Assembly: GCA_036172665.1 (NCBI GenBank)
Contig: CM069872.1
Span: forward strand, 42,704,101-42,768,100
DNA length: 64,000 nucleotides
DNA from: Prosopocoilus inquinatus
Lineage: Eukaryota > Arthropoda > Insecta > Coleoptera > Lucanidae
Direction of reading: 5' to 3'
The translations under genes and the position numbers were made by a program. The notes beneath the pieces were generated by a model that was not told where the DNA came from, made no database searches, and saw only the letters and a list, made by a program, of their open reading frames with translations. Shown here in pieces: positions 1 to 11,600 of this stretch (its first letter is position 1; every line of letters begins with the position of its first letter).

Positions 1-154
1 CCCATCCTAGAGATCTCTAAGAAAATATGCTTTTCAAGGTACCTCTTTCGGAGGTTATTACCTCAGAAACGGAAAAGTTTTTTGTATAGATACGTTAACA
101 GTAGTCCAAACAATGAATATGAAAATACGGCATCAAAAATCAACGAACTAAAAA

Positions 155-441
155 TAATGATATTCTGGAAGGCCAAAATAGATAGATAATCAAGTGAATC
201 GTTTCTAGTTAAAAGGAAAGAGGCAATATAATCAGTTAAATGCATATGGAAAATAAAGTCACGCGAAAAGAAAAAGAACAGTTTCTAATGATATTCTGGA
301 AGGCCTGGATGTGGAATTTTTTGTAACCAAAATAGATAGATAATCAAGTGGATCGTTTCTAGTCAAAAGGAAAGAGGCAATATAATCAGTTAAATGCATA
401 TGGAAAATAAAGTCACGCGAAAAGAAAAAGAACAGTTTCTA
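155..441. repeat. Imperfect tandem duplication, about 131-155 bp units
   Basis: Copy 1 (155-285) and copy 2 (286-441) share almost all their sequence. Copy 2 has an extra 23 bp at about 306-328 that copy 1 lacks. Only a few substitutions separate them, so the duplication is fairly young. I recognise no coding potential. Confidence 0.85.
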
Positions 442-465
442 AGGAAACATGGTTAGAGGCATTAA

Positions 466-691
466 ATACCATATGGTTTTTTAAATTTTAGATAAAGATT
501 AGCCATGAACAGCAAAATACATTTAAATTTAGTCGTAGAGGATGATAGTTTGGACAGAAAAAGAGGAAATCAGAACTAAAGAAGTTATTGGAAATTCTAC
601 AGTAAATTTTTATTTATTGAGGTATTGCGCATTATACGTTTTGCTTTCCAGGGCCTCCCTTTATCTAAAATTTAAAAAATCATATGGTATA
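466..691. repeat. Inverted repeat (foldback), 30-bp arms
   Basis: The arm at about 466-498 (core ACCATATGGTTTTTTAAATT) is matched in reverse complement at about 658-691. The arms flank roughly 160 bp of AT-rich DNA. This could be a small TIR element or the ends of a degraded transposon. I see no clear target duplication. Confidence 0.6.
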
Positions 692-998
692 AGAAAGCAA
701 ATGCGTTATTGGAAGATGTAAGTTTGGCAAAAAGTAAAATGGTCTAAATTTAACATAAAGATAATAACGTGAAAATAATACAAAATGGTAAACTAGACGA
801 CGTAATATTTTCACACCAAATAGCAGAAATGATAATGAACTTATAACCAGACTTAAGATTGTTCTGGTGTTACTAGGGTTACGCAGTACGAGGATCAATG
901 AATAGTGTTCATTGTTTGCGTAGATGCCACGATTGTAATATACCATTTCAAACATTAATGTACTCATTGTGTCGACTCTTTTACGATGAAACTTGTAA

Positions 999-1134
999 GA
1001 AATTAGTTTTTAACCTTTAACCTGCCACTATTAAAATTGAGAACACTCAACGTTTCACTATCACTGCTTGACGAAGCTATGAAGTGATAGTGAAACGTTT
1101 AATAGTGTCAGATTAAAGATTAGAAACTAATTTC
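999..1134 (+). repeat. Palindromic repeat family with hammerhead-like core, full copy
   Basis: This 136-bp palindrome has about 28-bp terminal inverted repeats (GAAATTAGTTTTTAACCTTT on the left). Inside is a perfect 17-bp stem, AACGTTTCACTATCACT and its complement. The centre reads TTGACGAAGC...GATAGTGAAACG, the same core as the compact hammerhead at 37.12 kb, but C3 of CUGACGA is changed to U here. Related copies lie at about 4.2, 4.4, 35.1 and 37.1 kb. It could be a MITE or an inverted hammerhead retroelement. Confidence 0.7.
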
Positions 1135-2640
1135 TTTGATGTAATAGGAAGTCAAAATGCAATTGTGAGGAAAATGTCTCTTTTCACTTAAATGATAATT
1201 GTTGGGGGTTGGGGGTATGACACCGTTCTTCATGTTTCTCTTTTTTACCATTTAGTTTCGCCTGTTACACTTAACCTTTATCTATAAGTAATTCTTGGCG
1301 TTTAGCCGTGCAGATGTTTTCCAATCACCGTCACCTCAAGACTAATGACGACGTCGCGAAAATTCGTAAAACAGGTGTGCCAATTATTAATTAAGCACGA
1401 ACCGAGGCCGCTCGCTCCAAGCAACGTCCAAACGGGAATCTAAAATTACGACGATACGCCAACAAATAGAATTCTTGCGGGCCTCCGATGAGGAGGAAGA
1501 GGAGAAGGAGGAGAAGACGGGAAGAATTGAGGAATGTTCATCGTAAACGTACACGACGAGTAAGTACGCGAGTCAGTTTTAGCTGCACGCATAAAATCCG
1601 ATGTTAACAGTCTTTGCTGATAGTAAAACCAAGCGCGTTTTCAATTTTTAGAGCGCAGTGTATTTTATACGACCGAAGAGATATTTAGTGAATGGACTAC
1701 TTGTTAAGTGAACTGAAGTAGATGAAAATAATTTTCGGCCGAATATTCTGAACCGGACGAATAACAAAGTCACGTGATGTTATGATTTTAGGAAATCATT
1801 ATTTTTGAATTGCCAACAGATTTTTTTTTTAATGATAACAGATTCTCATTTTTATCGAGTCTGAAATGGAAGTTTTTTTTAGCAATTTATTGAAGAAGCG
1901 ACGTCACGATCAGAAACTGTCAAAATAACGGATGCCAGATAACGTCAGAATGACGGATATCAAGAATCATCAAAATGATAGATGTCACACAAGTTCTCGA
2001 GCTTGTACTTACGTGTGGATGCCTGTTTTCTACTGAGCGTTTTTTTTTTATTAAAGTGATGTTTCAAGCATGAAATGTAGATATACAAAACATACAATAC
2101 AAGAGTTCAAAAATTTAAAAAAAAATGTAAAACAAACGAATTTGATTAACGTATCGATTCCATAGAAAATCATTAACATCTCTGTGTACAAAACGCACGT
2201 GCCTCTTGATTGGACAACACCAATGATCAAGTTAATTCGTTATAACAACGTTTGCAATTCAAATTTGAAAACGATACATGTAGATCAAAGGTCACACGTA
2301 TTCAAATAAATTTACGAATCATCACAACGAATAAATAAATTTCTCGTATGTACACCTCCGTATTTTTCGAAGCGTAAATTTAAAATTGCCATTGGTAACG
2401 CATACTGATATAGACGTATAGTGATGGACAAAAGTAAAACGGCTCTAGTAGTAAAAGCGAAAGTCGCTAATTCCATTTAATTTAATTACTTAGAGAGTAA
2501 TACGTTATTACGTGTAGAAAACGGCTTTCGTTCCGCCATATCGGTGCGTACTTTTCATCAAAATTAATATTTATTAATTCCAATCTTGCATTAAAACATA
2601 ATTTGGATGATTTTATTTAATTTTATGATAAAAAAATAAG
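1135..2640. other. AT-rich DNA, no gene recognised
   Basis: I find no convincing ORF, RNA gene or transposon end. It contains a purine-rich stretch of GGA/GAA repeats at about 1490-1530 and several poly-T runs. Confidence 0.5.
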
Positions 2641-2736
2641 GCGTCTTGTCCTATTCTTGATTGGCGCGGCATCAAAGGAGCAGACAATAAGCAAATATTG
2701 GAAATATTATTTCATAAGCGACATGACCGTACCTGG
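2641..2736 (+). other. Possible coding exon, 32 codons
   Basis: The segment runs from an AG acceptor (AATAAG) to a good donor (CCTGG followed by GTAAGA). Between them is one open frame whose middle reads IKGADNKQILEILFHKR. The pattern KG-x-D....IL.IL..R vaguely recalls an annexin repeat, but the GxGTD loop is incomplete. The acceptor has a poor polypyrimidine tract. It may be a chance ORF, a pseudogene scrap or a true exon. I found no partner exon nearby. Confidence 0.2.
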
Positions 2737-3796
2737 GTAAGATTGTTTTTTTTTTTATTTTCTTTAATAAACAGTAATAGCAATATGGTGATTTGTTTAT
2801 ATCTAATAGTACATATTTTTCCTTAAATTACTGAAATAAAAGCGCATGATTTCCTTATGCAAACACGGTTACGAAAGCCTAAGTTCTTGAATACTCTTCT
2901 GTTGACAACGCCATATTGATGCTAGCATAAGCCCCGCCCACTAATTCCTCATTCCGTAATAGAAATTGGCCGTTTTGTCACCTTTGTAGACCTCTGTGAA
3001 TTTATATGTACAATAAAACAATCAAGAAACTGTGTTGATTATGTTTAGTACGATATTTAAGTATTATTCGCCATCTCGCTAGGAAAGCATGTTAAATCAA
3101 TATTCACTTTTCAAGTACCGCGCTTCCTTTTCAAGATTATGCCTTCTCCTGAAATATTCAGAGCACATTCTGTAAAATCTCTGTTCAAATCCCTTTTGTC
3201 CATCAATGTACTTAACGACCGGAGGCCTTGTACTGACGTCATGGCGATTGATGCGCGGGCGGTCAACAAAAATTATTATGCCGAACGTGTGTCGTATTTT
3301 TCCCAAAAGGTAATTGGGAATTACAGAAATGCGAACGACAAAAATAGCTGCCGCTGCTGCTTTCCTCATATTTTAAAGAAAACAATTTTGTCTGGAGCTG
3401 GAAGTTTCCAGGTGATACATATGTAAGTCGCAGTTTAATTTGACCGTCACATCTGAAAGTTTACGGAGCATTTCATGTGACGTTGCAGTTGCCGATTCAT
3501 CAGAGTTCAAAGTTTAAAATTGCATCAAAGATATATTAAATGAATTAAAGAGGAAAGTGTAAGAGAGGAAAAATGTAGTCACTTGAAAATTGATTGCAAT
3601 TCTAAAATTGTTCGTTGTTTATAAATTATACAGCATTCTGTTCTTTATCGGGAGTGTGGATTGTATCTGTCGCTTATTACCAGCTCCAAATAAATATATT
3701 TTATTGCTGGCAACCGCCTACTATCCATATAGGGCGAGGCGTAGTGCTAGCTTCTCGCAGGGTACAAGCAAAAACATTTAAAAAAAATGTATCCTG

Positions 3797-4140
3797 CTAA
3801 TTCAAATCAATTAAATTGCTTTCATTTTTCGCCAAGAGATGGTGCTCTGAATAATCCCATCACATTTTAATTTTAGATTTTCAATGTAATTTTGAAATTG
3901 TGAAGCTATTGTGAAGACAGGAGGTGCGGAACGTCACCCTGAAGATGAAATACTGTTAGAGGAAATTCGATTAAAATAATTGTTTCCTATTTCGCCAAGA
4001 AGTAGCACTTATTGCATGTCAGGTGTCCTGTCTTATTTTTTGCAATTTAGTTTTACTAGAAAATATCACGTGGTATGGTATACATATAAATAAGATATCC
4101 TGCTATTTTAAATTAGACTTAAATAATATGATTGATTGAA
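3797..4140 (+). repeat. Dispersed tandem-type repeat, unit 1
   Basis: The unit carries the landmark CAAGAGATGGTGCTCTGAAT, then a motif near GTTAGAGGAAATTCGATTAA and an end near ATATCCTGCTATTTTAAATT. The same landmarks in the same order recur at 4555-4860, 4860-5110 and 59265-59700. No ORF is conserved. The order suggests a head-to-tail repeat family with units of roughly 250-340 bp. Confidence 0.65.
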
Positions 4141-4189
4141 GCCGACTCTTGTCTGATGAAAATTGTAATTGTAAAACCAAACAGATTTA

Positions 4190-4290
4190 GTTTTTGAAAA
4201 TGGCACTCAACTTCACTATCGATTGATAAAAACCATCACTCCTCATGAAGCTCTCAATCGATAGTGAAACTATTTTCGTATAGCTCTTGC
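4190..4290 (+). repeat. Palindromic hammerhead-like repeat, degraded copy
   Basis: A perfect 15-bp palindromic pair, TTCACTATCGATTGA and its complement, flanks the centre CACTCCTCATGAAGC. The CUGACGA core is altered to CUCAUGA, while GATAGTGAAAC is kept. The upstream CACTC is the expected stem I strand of the family. Confidence 0.55.
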
Positions 4291-4379
4291 TCGTGAGAAT
4301 TGCAGAAAGGATATGAAACATATAAAACACTTTAGAAACGAACTAAAAATGTAATTTTATTATTTACTTGACATTTCGC

Positions 4380-4550
4380 AAATTTGGTTGTGAAGTGAAA
4401 CGTTGAATGCCATTTTCCAATTTAATTCTGTCCGATTTAAGTTGAAAAAGTGAAACCTGACGAAGACATCAATTGATAGTGAAACGTTGGGTGCCTTTTT
4501 CGATTCGATTTGATACTGTCCGCTTAAAGTTTAAAAACCATTTAATTAAA
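4380..4550 (+). repeat. Head-to-tail pair of the hammerhead-like repeat
   Basis: GTGAAACGTTG occurs twice in the same orientation about 84 bp apart. Each is followed by a TTCTGTCCG-like or TACTGTCCG-like segment and TTAAGTT/TTAAAGT. The second unit contains CCTGACGAAGACATC...GATAGTGAAACG, which is the CUGACGA and GAAA core with a damaged stem II. Unlike the palindromic copies, this one is a direct dimer. Confidence 0.5.
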
Positions 4551-4554
4551 AAAA

Positions 4555-5110
4555 TATGTTAAATAACTTTCATTTTTGTTCAAAAGATGATGCTCTAAAT
4601 AGTCCCATCACATTTTGATTTTAGATGTTCAATTTAAAGTTGACATTAAAGTCTTTGAGAAGATAAAAGATAAGGTCGTCGGCAGGAAGTGAAATGAAAT
4701 GCTGTTAGAGGAAATTCGATTAAAATAACTACTTTCCATTCTATTTGGTCGAGATGGAGCTTTGAGCAATTTATTGTTGCCAAGTCTTGATTTTTGCAAT
4801 TTAATTTTGCTTAAAAAATATTATGCGGTATAAAAATAAACACGATATCCTGCTAGCTGTAATTAGAAATAAATAGCTTTCATTTTTGATCAAGAGATGG
4901 CGCCCTAAATAATCCCACAAGATGTTCCATATATTTTCCATTTAATCTTGAAATTTCAATCATTACAAAATTAGAAGAAGGAAAGGTTTTGCTCATGAAA
5001 ATGAAATGTATATAAAATTCGATTAAAACAATATTTTTATTGAGAATATGAAGACGAAATCGTAAAGCCGATATTCGATTAAAATATTTTCCTCGCTAGG
5101 ATAATAGATG
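4555..5110 (+). repeat. Dispersed tandem-type repeat, units 2 and 3
   Basis: Two diverged units follow head to tail, each starting near TTTCATTTTTGATCAAGAGA or a variant and carrying GAAATTCGATTAAAATAA or a relative. They match the unit at 3797 and those at 59.3-59.7 kb. No protein is encoded. Confidence 0.6.
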
Positions 5111-6930
5111 AAGCCTCAAAGAGTTCTGTTTGACACGCTGATTTTTAGGAAAGAGATTTTTTAACCAACCTGAAATCAAAATAGTAACGTTAAAAATCTT
5201 ATTAAAAAAATTGTTTTTAACTCACGTATAGGGTATTTAAACAACATTCTGAAATAATAATAGATCACCCTTACAACTACTTTTTTTGTATGATACGTTT
5301 TAAAGTTATACCAATAATTAAGAGTTTTAAATGGGACGGGAAGGGGTCAATGAAAAATACCTTTTATTCAAGGGAGGTTGACGTTTAAAAAGAGTGGAAA
5401 TCTCTACATTAAACAAAATTTTTAGTTATTAAATGACATATAATAAAAAATAAGGGTTATATCAACCGACCACCGCCTTCCATGGACTGCTGTTGTTTTT
5501 AAAAAAGAAACTGCCATATAAATAAAGAGATTTCGCTAATGCTTTTCCCCTATTGGTTACTGTTTATGTCATCAAGCCGTTACAGATCTCATCCTTCTAT
5601 TCAGCGACTTGAAATTAATACTTGTTTGTGTGTACCGTATTTTTCCTACCGAAAGCCACAACTGGAGGAAAATAATTTAAGAATGCCTCAACGATGACCC
5701 CCATACATTATTCTCGTGCTTCGTCAGGGGGTAATACCGTGCCTAAACATCAGAGTATCACGATTTCTGAACCGTGGCCGCGGTCCATCAGAGAGTCTTA
5801 GGACCACTGCAGTTTGTTTTTGTTCTTTTTAATTTTTTTTAGCTGCATTATTTTCGATGTGGTACACCGAAATACTAGTTCATTTTTTTCTGCTGCTGAA
5901 GTTTACGAAAATAACACTTTATTGTTAAGTGGTCCAGTGATCAAAACTTTTACCCTAAATACTCGTACATATAAATTAGGGTTTATAATGTCAACTATTT
6001 GGAACGTCTAACAACGTTGCTCTATGTTGTTAATTAATTAAAAGTGAAATGCTGTACAGTATGAAATATTTTCTCATATTGGCGAAAGTATTTTCGTTCG
6101 CAGCAAAAATGTATTTCATCACCAAATTCCTATGAAAGATACTAATAAGAGCTTCATGAACAGAAATTCATTTCGCAATTCTACACTTAATTACTCACAT
6201 ATTGAGGGTACACAACAATTTTATTAGATAGCCTACAGCCTACATGTAGCTAAAATTACTCTATAATTATTATTTTTGCGGCTTCAGCTTCAGGCTAAAC
6301 CTGTCCGTATTGTAGCCTAATATTTTAATAATGACTATTATACTCGCAAGCATATACAGAATACTGAAAATTAATAAAATATTTTAATTATTATTAACTA
6401 GAATTTCCCCAACAAAGTTACGCTTCCAACAACATTTACGTTAACATGTCGCTGTGCTTCGACCTAAAAGTTAAATGCCGAGCGAAACGTTGATATCCCC
6501 AAGCGTTAAAAACTGCACAAATTTGTAATAATTATTTATTATAATTTCCTTCTTAAATAAATCTTCAACGAGCTCATGAAAAAATTCCGTTAGGAATAGA
6601 AAACTGGCTGTAGTTGAACGAAAACAGGCAAGCATTGAAGTGTTTCCTGGTCTCTTAAAGATGAACGCAAATAGTTCAGTAGGAAGTCTGCACATTCCGG
6701 ATATCGATTCAACTGGAAGCCAAACGTGTATGCTTCGTAGTAAGTAGATGCAAAGCGTTTCTACGGAATTTTGGCATTCATTCTTACTTTGCACAAAAAC
6801 TAGTGGAAAGCTTTCCGTTTAAAAAGAATGTAACTTTCTAAATAATAAAGTAAAGCACAATAAATATTTTAGAGTTTTTACTAAAACTCAATTCATTATT
6901 TTTTGACTTGTTGATTATGGTCCATAATTA
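5111..6930. other. AT-rich DNA, no gene recognised
   Basis: Only short ORFs are present, with biased composition and no recognisable domain. I see no RNA gene or transposon terminus. Confidence 0.45.
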
Positions 6931-7143
6931 GGTAAAATGTTTTGATTGTGTGATTAAAGCACTTCCTAATTTAATTTTAGAACTTATTCTAGCGACCGGT
7001 TTCGGTGTTTAAACATTCATTAGGCTGCTGACGTCGAAAAAGTAAATAATATTGAATTACAAATGTTGGAAGAGAAAAATTTATTAAATAAACAGTAAAG
7101 TTAGGAAGTGCTTTTATTACCCAATTAAAATATTTTTTTACTG
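6931..7143 (-). repeat. Foldback repeat with a hammerhead-like centre
   Basis: The left arm (about 6931-6978) and right arm (about 7095-7143) are imperfect reverse complements sharing AAAGCACTTCCTAA. On the minus strand, 6991-7026 reads AGCCTAATGAATGTTTAAAC followed by ACCGAAACCGGTCGCT. This resembles CUGAUGA (here CUAAUGA), stem II UGUUU/AAACA, GAAA, palindromic stem III ACCGGU and cleavage triplet GUC. The G5-to-A change would be expected to inactivate it. Confidence 0.45.
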
Positions 7144-7269
7144 TTACAAGATGAATCTCAAAAATAAACACAGTTGTCTTATCTAATCTTAAAGGATTTC
7201 ATTATTTCATTAGAACTACGGGAGTTGGTCAGAAAGAAATCTACCTAGCTATGAAATAAATGGCGAAAT

Positions 7270-7390
7270 TTGTTACCAACTTGCTACCTACCTGGAGAAG
7301 AAACAAGATTTGTGCTGAGGAAGTTAACTTTCAGCACAGCGAGCAGCTCCAGTCGTAACGGTTGTCGGTGTTATTTAAACGCGACGAAAA
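7270..7390 (+). repeat. Dispersed repeat, copy shared with 44.5 kb
   Basis: It contains AAGATTTGTGCTGAGGAAGT, then a CAGCACAG element and a CGCGAC segment. The same landmarks occur in the same order in reverse orientation at about 44508-44615. Family unknown. Confidence 0.65.
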
Positions 7391-7782
7391 TGGGCACCAC
7401 TTAATCTGAACCAGAGATCAGGAGAGGATCAAGGTAAAACCAAAATAAGACTTGAAAAGGTGCCTGAATTCAGATTTACTGTTTGTACCAAGCTTAATGC
7501 CATCAAATATGTATGCGCCTTAAAATACATCCTAACAGTTTTACTAAAATTTATTTTTAAAAACTAATGAGACTACGGAATATTAAAACTTAATAATAAA
7601 CAAACGAGAAAGTAAATCCAAAATAACCAATTGGTGGATCCGTCAAAAAACTGTACATTAATCAACAAAGAAAACCGAAGCGAAGCGCCCAAGCAAAACG
7701 TTAAATTAATAGCGTGAAGCGCTTTGAGCAAATAAACTCAAATAAGTCACAATGCAATATGCGGTCAAAAGCCGTAGCCGCA

Positions 7783-7791
7783 AGTAAAGGT
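7783..7791. repeat. 9-bp target site duplication, left
   Basis: AGTAAAGGT lies directly outside the left end of the Foldback-like element. The identical 9 bp lie outside the right end at 8629-8637. Confidence 0.8.
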
Positions 7792-8628
7792 GGGTCTAGG
7801 ACAATTCGCCGTCGCCGATTTGTCGTCGCCAATTCACCGTCGCCGATTGGTCGTAGGTACAATTCACCGCCGGAAAACTCGCCGTCGGTAAATTCGCCGT
7901 CAGCGATTAAAGTTTTAAGTCCAGGTATATATCCAAATAATAATATACCGATAATTATATGTAAATAAAATTAGTTAACATAATTAATGGAAAATAAAAT
8001 AATTTGTTATTAATTAAATCTGATGCATAGATAAAGAAACAGATAAAAAAAATTGGTTTTCCAGGAAGTATTTCTTATTCTTCAGGGTGTTCGTAAAATC
8101 CCTCCAATTCTCCTTTTTTATATTTTCAGATTCTGCTCAAAATCATATTGATTTTCATATCAATCAAAATCACTACACATCAAAAGTCGACTGCTTTCAA
8201 AATATTGATTCATGAAAGCTCGTCATTTAAAATTATAAATTGAAAAAGGGGTTCCATTAAAAAAAAAATAGACTTATGATAATGTGTACGTACAGCACAA
8301 ATTTGTTCGTAATTTTGTGTCTTACGGTGGTCGCACTGTAATTAGGAATTTATTTCAACTTGAAATAGAAAAACAATAGTAAAGTCCATTTTAATTTACT
8401 TGAAACGTACTAAAATTATAGTTATTTTCTTCAATTCATAGGTATAACTTGCATATTATCTAAAATGGTCAGAAAGTGTTTTAAAGCTTATCAAGCTAAA
8501 TAAAGCAATAACATGGGACGGCGAATTGGGCTGACGGTAAATTGGATCGACGACGAATTGGTTCTACGACGAATTGGCGACGGTGAATCGGCGACGGCGA
8601 GTTGTCGACGGCGAATCGTCCCATCCCC
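7792..8628. mobile_element. Foldback/MULE-like non-autonomous DNA element
   Basis: This 837-bp element has long terminal inverted repeats (about 7792-7911 and 8515-8628). They are made of roughly seven degenerate 13-16-bp subunits of the type AATTCGCCGTCGCCG. The outermost ends are GGGTCTAGGACAATTCGCC and, in complement on the right, GGGGATGGGACGATTCGCC. A perfect 9-bp direct repeat flanks it. Long inverted repeats built of short tandem units plus 9-bp duplications are typical of Foldback elements, and 9-bp duplications are typical of Mutator-like elements. The 600-bp interior is AT-rich and has no transposase ORF, so mobilisation would need a protein supplied from elsewhere. Confidence 0.82.
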
Positions 8629-8637
8629 AGTAAAGGT
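8629..8637. repeat. 9-bp target site duplication, right
   Basis: AGTAAAGGT, identical to the left flank at 7783-7791. Confidence 0.8.
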
Positions 8638-11600
8638 AGCTCCCACCTAACAAACATCATCGGTCCTAGTCTACTCCCACATGGATGTATGTTGACGCCC
8701 AAACGCAAATGACAAATCTTTCCGATTCATCGAGAATTTTACACTAATTTATGGCCGGAATATTTTAAAACGCAAGCCCAAACAAGCGTCTAAAATAAAA
8801 AGCAAAGCGTGAGATTAAATTAATGATTCCGGCTACGACGAAAGCGATAGTAAAACCTGTCTTTTATCGCAATAAAATACCTATAAACTGGGTGCGCTAA
8901 ATGAGGCGTTTTTGTTAGAAAACAAAATTTCTTAATATTGCAAAATCGGAAATAAATGCGACTCGAATGGAATATATGTACATGTTCTTCCTGTCACCAG
9001 ACAATATTTCCGTAGATTTTTTAAAATTTTGATCGATATTTCCTCCTAAAATGAGACCAAAGCAGGGAAAGTTTTTATTAAAAGAAGACAATAGCCCTAA
9101 AACCATACTTGAATGAAAGGTAGCAATGTACAGACAAGATACACAAAGCTATTTTAAAGTTAAATTTTGGAGTACAGAATGGAAAAGCAGAATTAGTATA
9201 GGATGATTGAAAATCTGCTCGGCTATTTGACACGTGAACTAAGAAAAAAGTTCAAGAAGAGGAAAAGACTATCTTTAAGTCCATATCAGTGAATAATTTA
9301 TAAATAATAATGAATAATAGTGAATAATTTTTAAGTGAAAATTATGCTTACAAATCAAGTTAAATCACATCGTCATTTATTGAATCAAAAGATCATCACA
9401 TCGTGCGTAATTAATTAACAAACCCATGTATACTTTAGGAAACAAAACAAAAGAAAACTTTTCTTAACAAATACCATGCAGAAAAATTGTAAATTCTAAC
9501 ATGGGAAAAGCAATGAATGTATGTATCATTGGGACCCATCTGTCAAAAAAGAATCCCTGCGGATTCATAAAAGCTCCTTGCCCCCCCCCCTCGCAAGAAG
9601 GTCCAAAACTCAGTCAAAATGGAAAAAGCTGATAATGAGAAAATATCTTAGAGAAAGACATGAATCAGATGAGGATTTAATATATGTTCTTGACAACTAA
9701 CTATAGACTACCCAATAAGCTGATTTTTTTACGAAATAACGCAGCAGTAAAAAGCTGGTGCCGTCAATTGTAAGAACCGACTTTCTAGGCTTTAATTTGG
9801 AAAAGTAGGAAATTCCAACGCTGCAACATCTAATATACATATTATAAGGGCGTGTCTTTTCGAGACTTATGCGTAATAAGAATAAGAAACGGTTTCCTTA
9901 GCAGTAATTTTCTGTTTAAATAGGTAGCATGCTATAAATGAGTTAAAACAAAACAGTTTTGAATAATAGGAGTTTTGCTGCTACCAGGCAATTTTTGGGG
10001 AAATTACCAAACCTCATTAATCAACTACTTAATAACTCTTTCAAACTCTTTCGAAGGTAATTCTTGGGCTCAGAAACTGTACGCGGAACCAAGGTGCATT
10101 TGTGCCACGAGTTTGAGAACAACAAATGAAATCTCTCATGTGCTACAATGGATTTATTGAGCACTAATTTAAATTGATACAAAAAAAGAATAAACAATTT
10201 CCAAATAAAATATATAAAAGTAAAAAGAAATGTTGAAGAAAAATGGTCCACGATATGTATAACAATTACTAATCCTTTAAGGCAGAATGCTGTAACAGAG
10301 GTTCTGTGGTGCCCCGGGGGTGTTCGATTATATTCTGGGCATCGAGGCTGGTTTTCTCTGCGTATATAAACACACATTCACTTATGTTACCCTGAAGAGG
10401 TTTCTACGGGGTTAACTGCTACGGCAATGGACGGCTGGATGGACAGTTTTTAATTTAGCATTTTTTCAAGTCGCGGTGCGTAATTATTTATATTAAAAAC
10501 TTCCATCTCTCCTCGCTTAATTTAATGGCGTTACAAAGGTTGCCTAACCCGGAGCAATTTTAACAATTTAAAAGCTTTCTTTCATATCTAAGAACCAAAA
10601 TAGAAAAAATACTATAAAATACACGTTTCATAAAACATTTTGGCACGCTTGTTCGTTTAGAAATTTAAAACCTGACGTATGTGCTAAACTCGCGTTTTAT
10701 GAAACTTGTTCTTTAATATACTATCAAAATTAATTTAGCACGATGGGGAACGGAGACGTTTTCGCACGGTTTCTAGAGAAAAAGCGATCTTAAAATTATT
10801 GTTCAGACTGTAACGTTTCCTGTCCAATTATTATCTACTGGGAAGTTTATATTGAAACAAAATAGATCAAATTACACTCGTAGTAATTTTGAATCAAAAA
10901 CTAAATTAAAATTTCGTTTTGTGATCAACTTTCAGTGCGTTTACACGGTTTAAGAAACGTTGGAAAGTGCTAAAAAATGTTTGGAAATTTTAAAAAGTTC
11001 GTTCAACTGACATTTGTGTCATCATCTGATAGATTGATTGAAAATTGAAGTTTGTAACTGCCGTGATAGTATGTCAAGAGCCCCGGTGTCGTAAAACAAG
11101 TCAACTTTAACCTTCAATTTATTGCCATAACTACGATTGTTTTCACAGGAATAAACCAGTAGTTAAATTTAACTGGGTTTGGTAATATCGGACCTTAAAC
11201 TGCTCTCGTATAACGATTTAATTTACTAAATTATATCTGACAAGTAATTTGGACGCGGCTTTAATAAATTAATACGTATTTAATTAAGCGGCGAGCTATA
11301 TTTAAAACTGCATTAGGAGTAATTGGTGAACGTCGCAATGTTTAATACAGTTTCGTTAGCCAATTACCGTCATATTGTTAGTAATTAGTTATGTGAGAAA
11401 TGAAACAACAATTAATGCTTACGAATGAACTTGCACCCGGAAAGTGAAGCGATTTGCCTGCTTGTGTACAGACGAAATTAACTGTTACGCAAGTTAAAGG
11501 TCGACTTATTCCTATTTGGTGTTATGTTCTCAGTAAAAATCAATTTGACCCGTGGGTATACGTGAAGTTACATAAACTTCTTGTGTACATTCGCCTGACG

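Noticed and set aside
3097..3426. Overlapping 90- and 95-codon ORFs on opposite strands
   Set aside because: Considered a THAP- or transposase-like fragment, but the Cys/His pattern is absent; no support.
4148..4180. CTGATGA followed by AATTGTAATT and GTAAAAC
   Set aside because: GAAA is replaced by TAAA and stem II is ambiguous; not a supportable ribozyme.
8840..8880. GACGAAAGCGATAGTAAAAC resembling the hammerhead core
   Set aside because: CUGACGA and GAAA are both altered and there is no paired stem I; too degraded to support.
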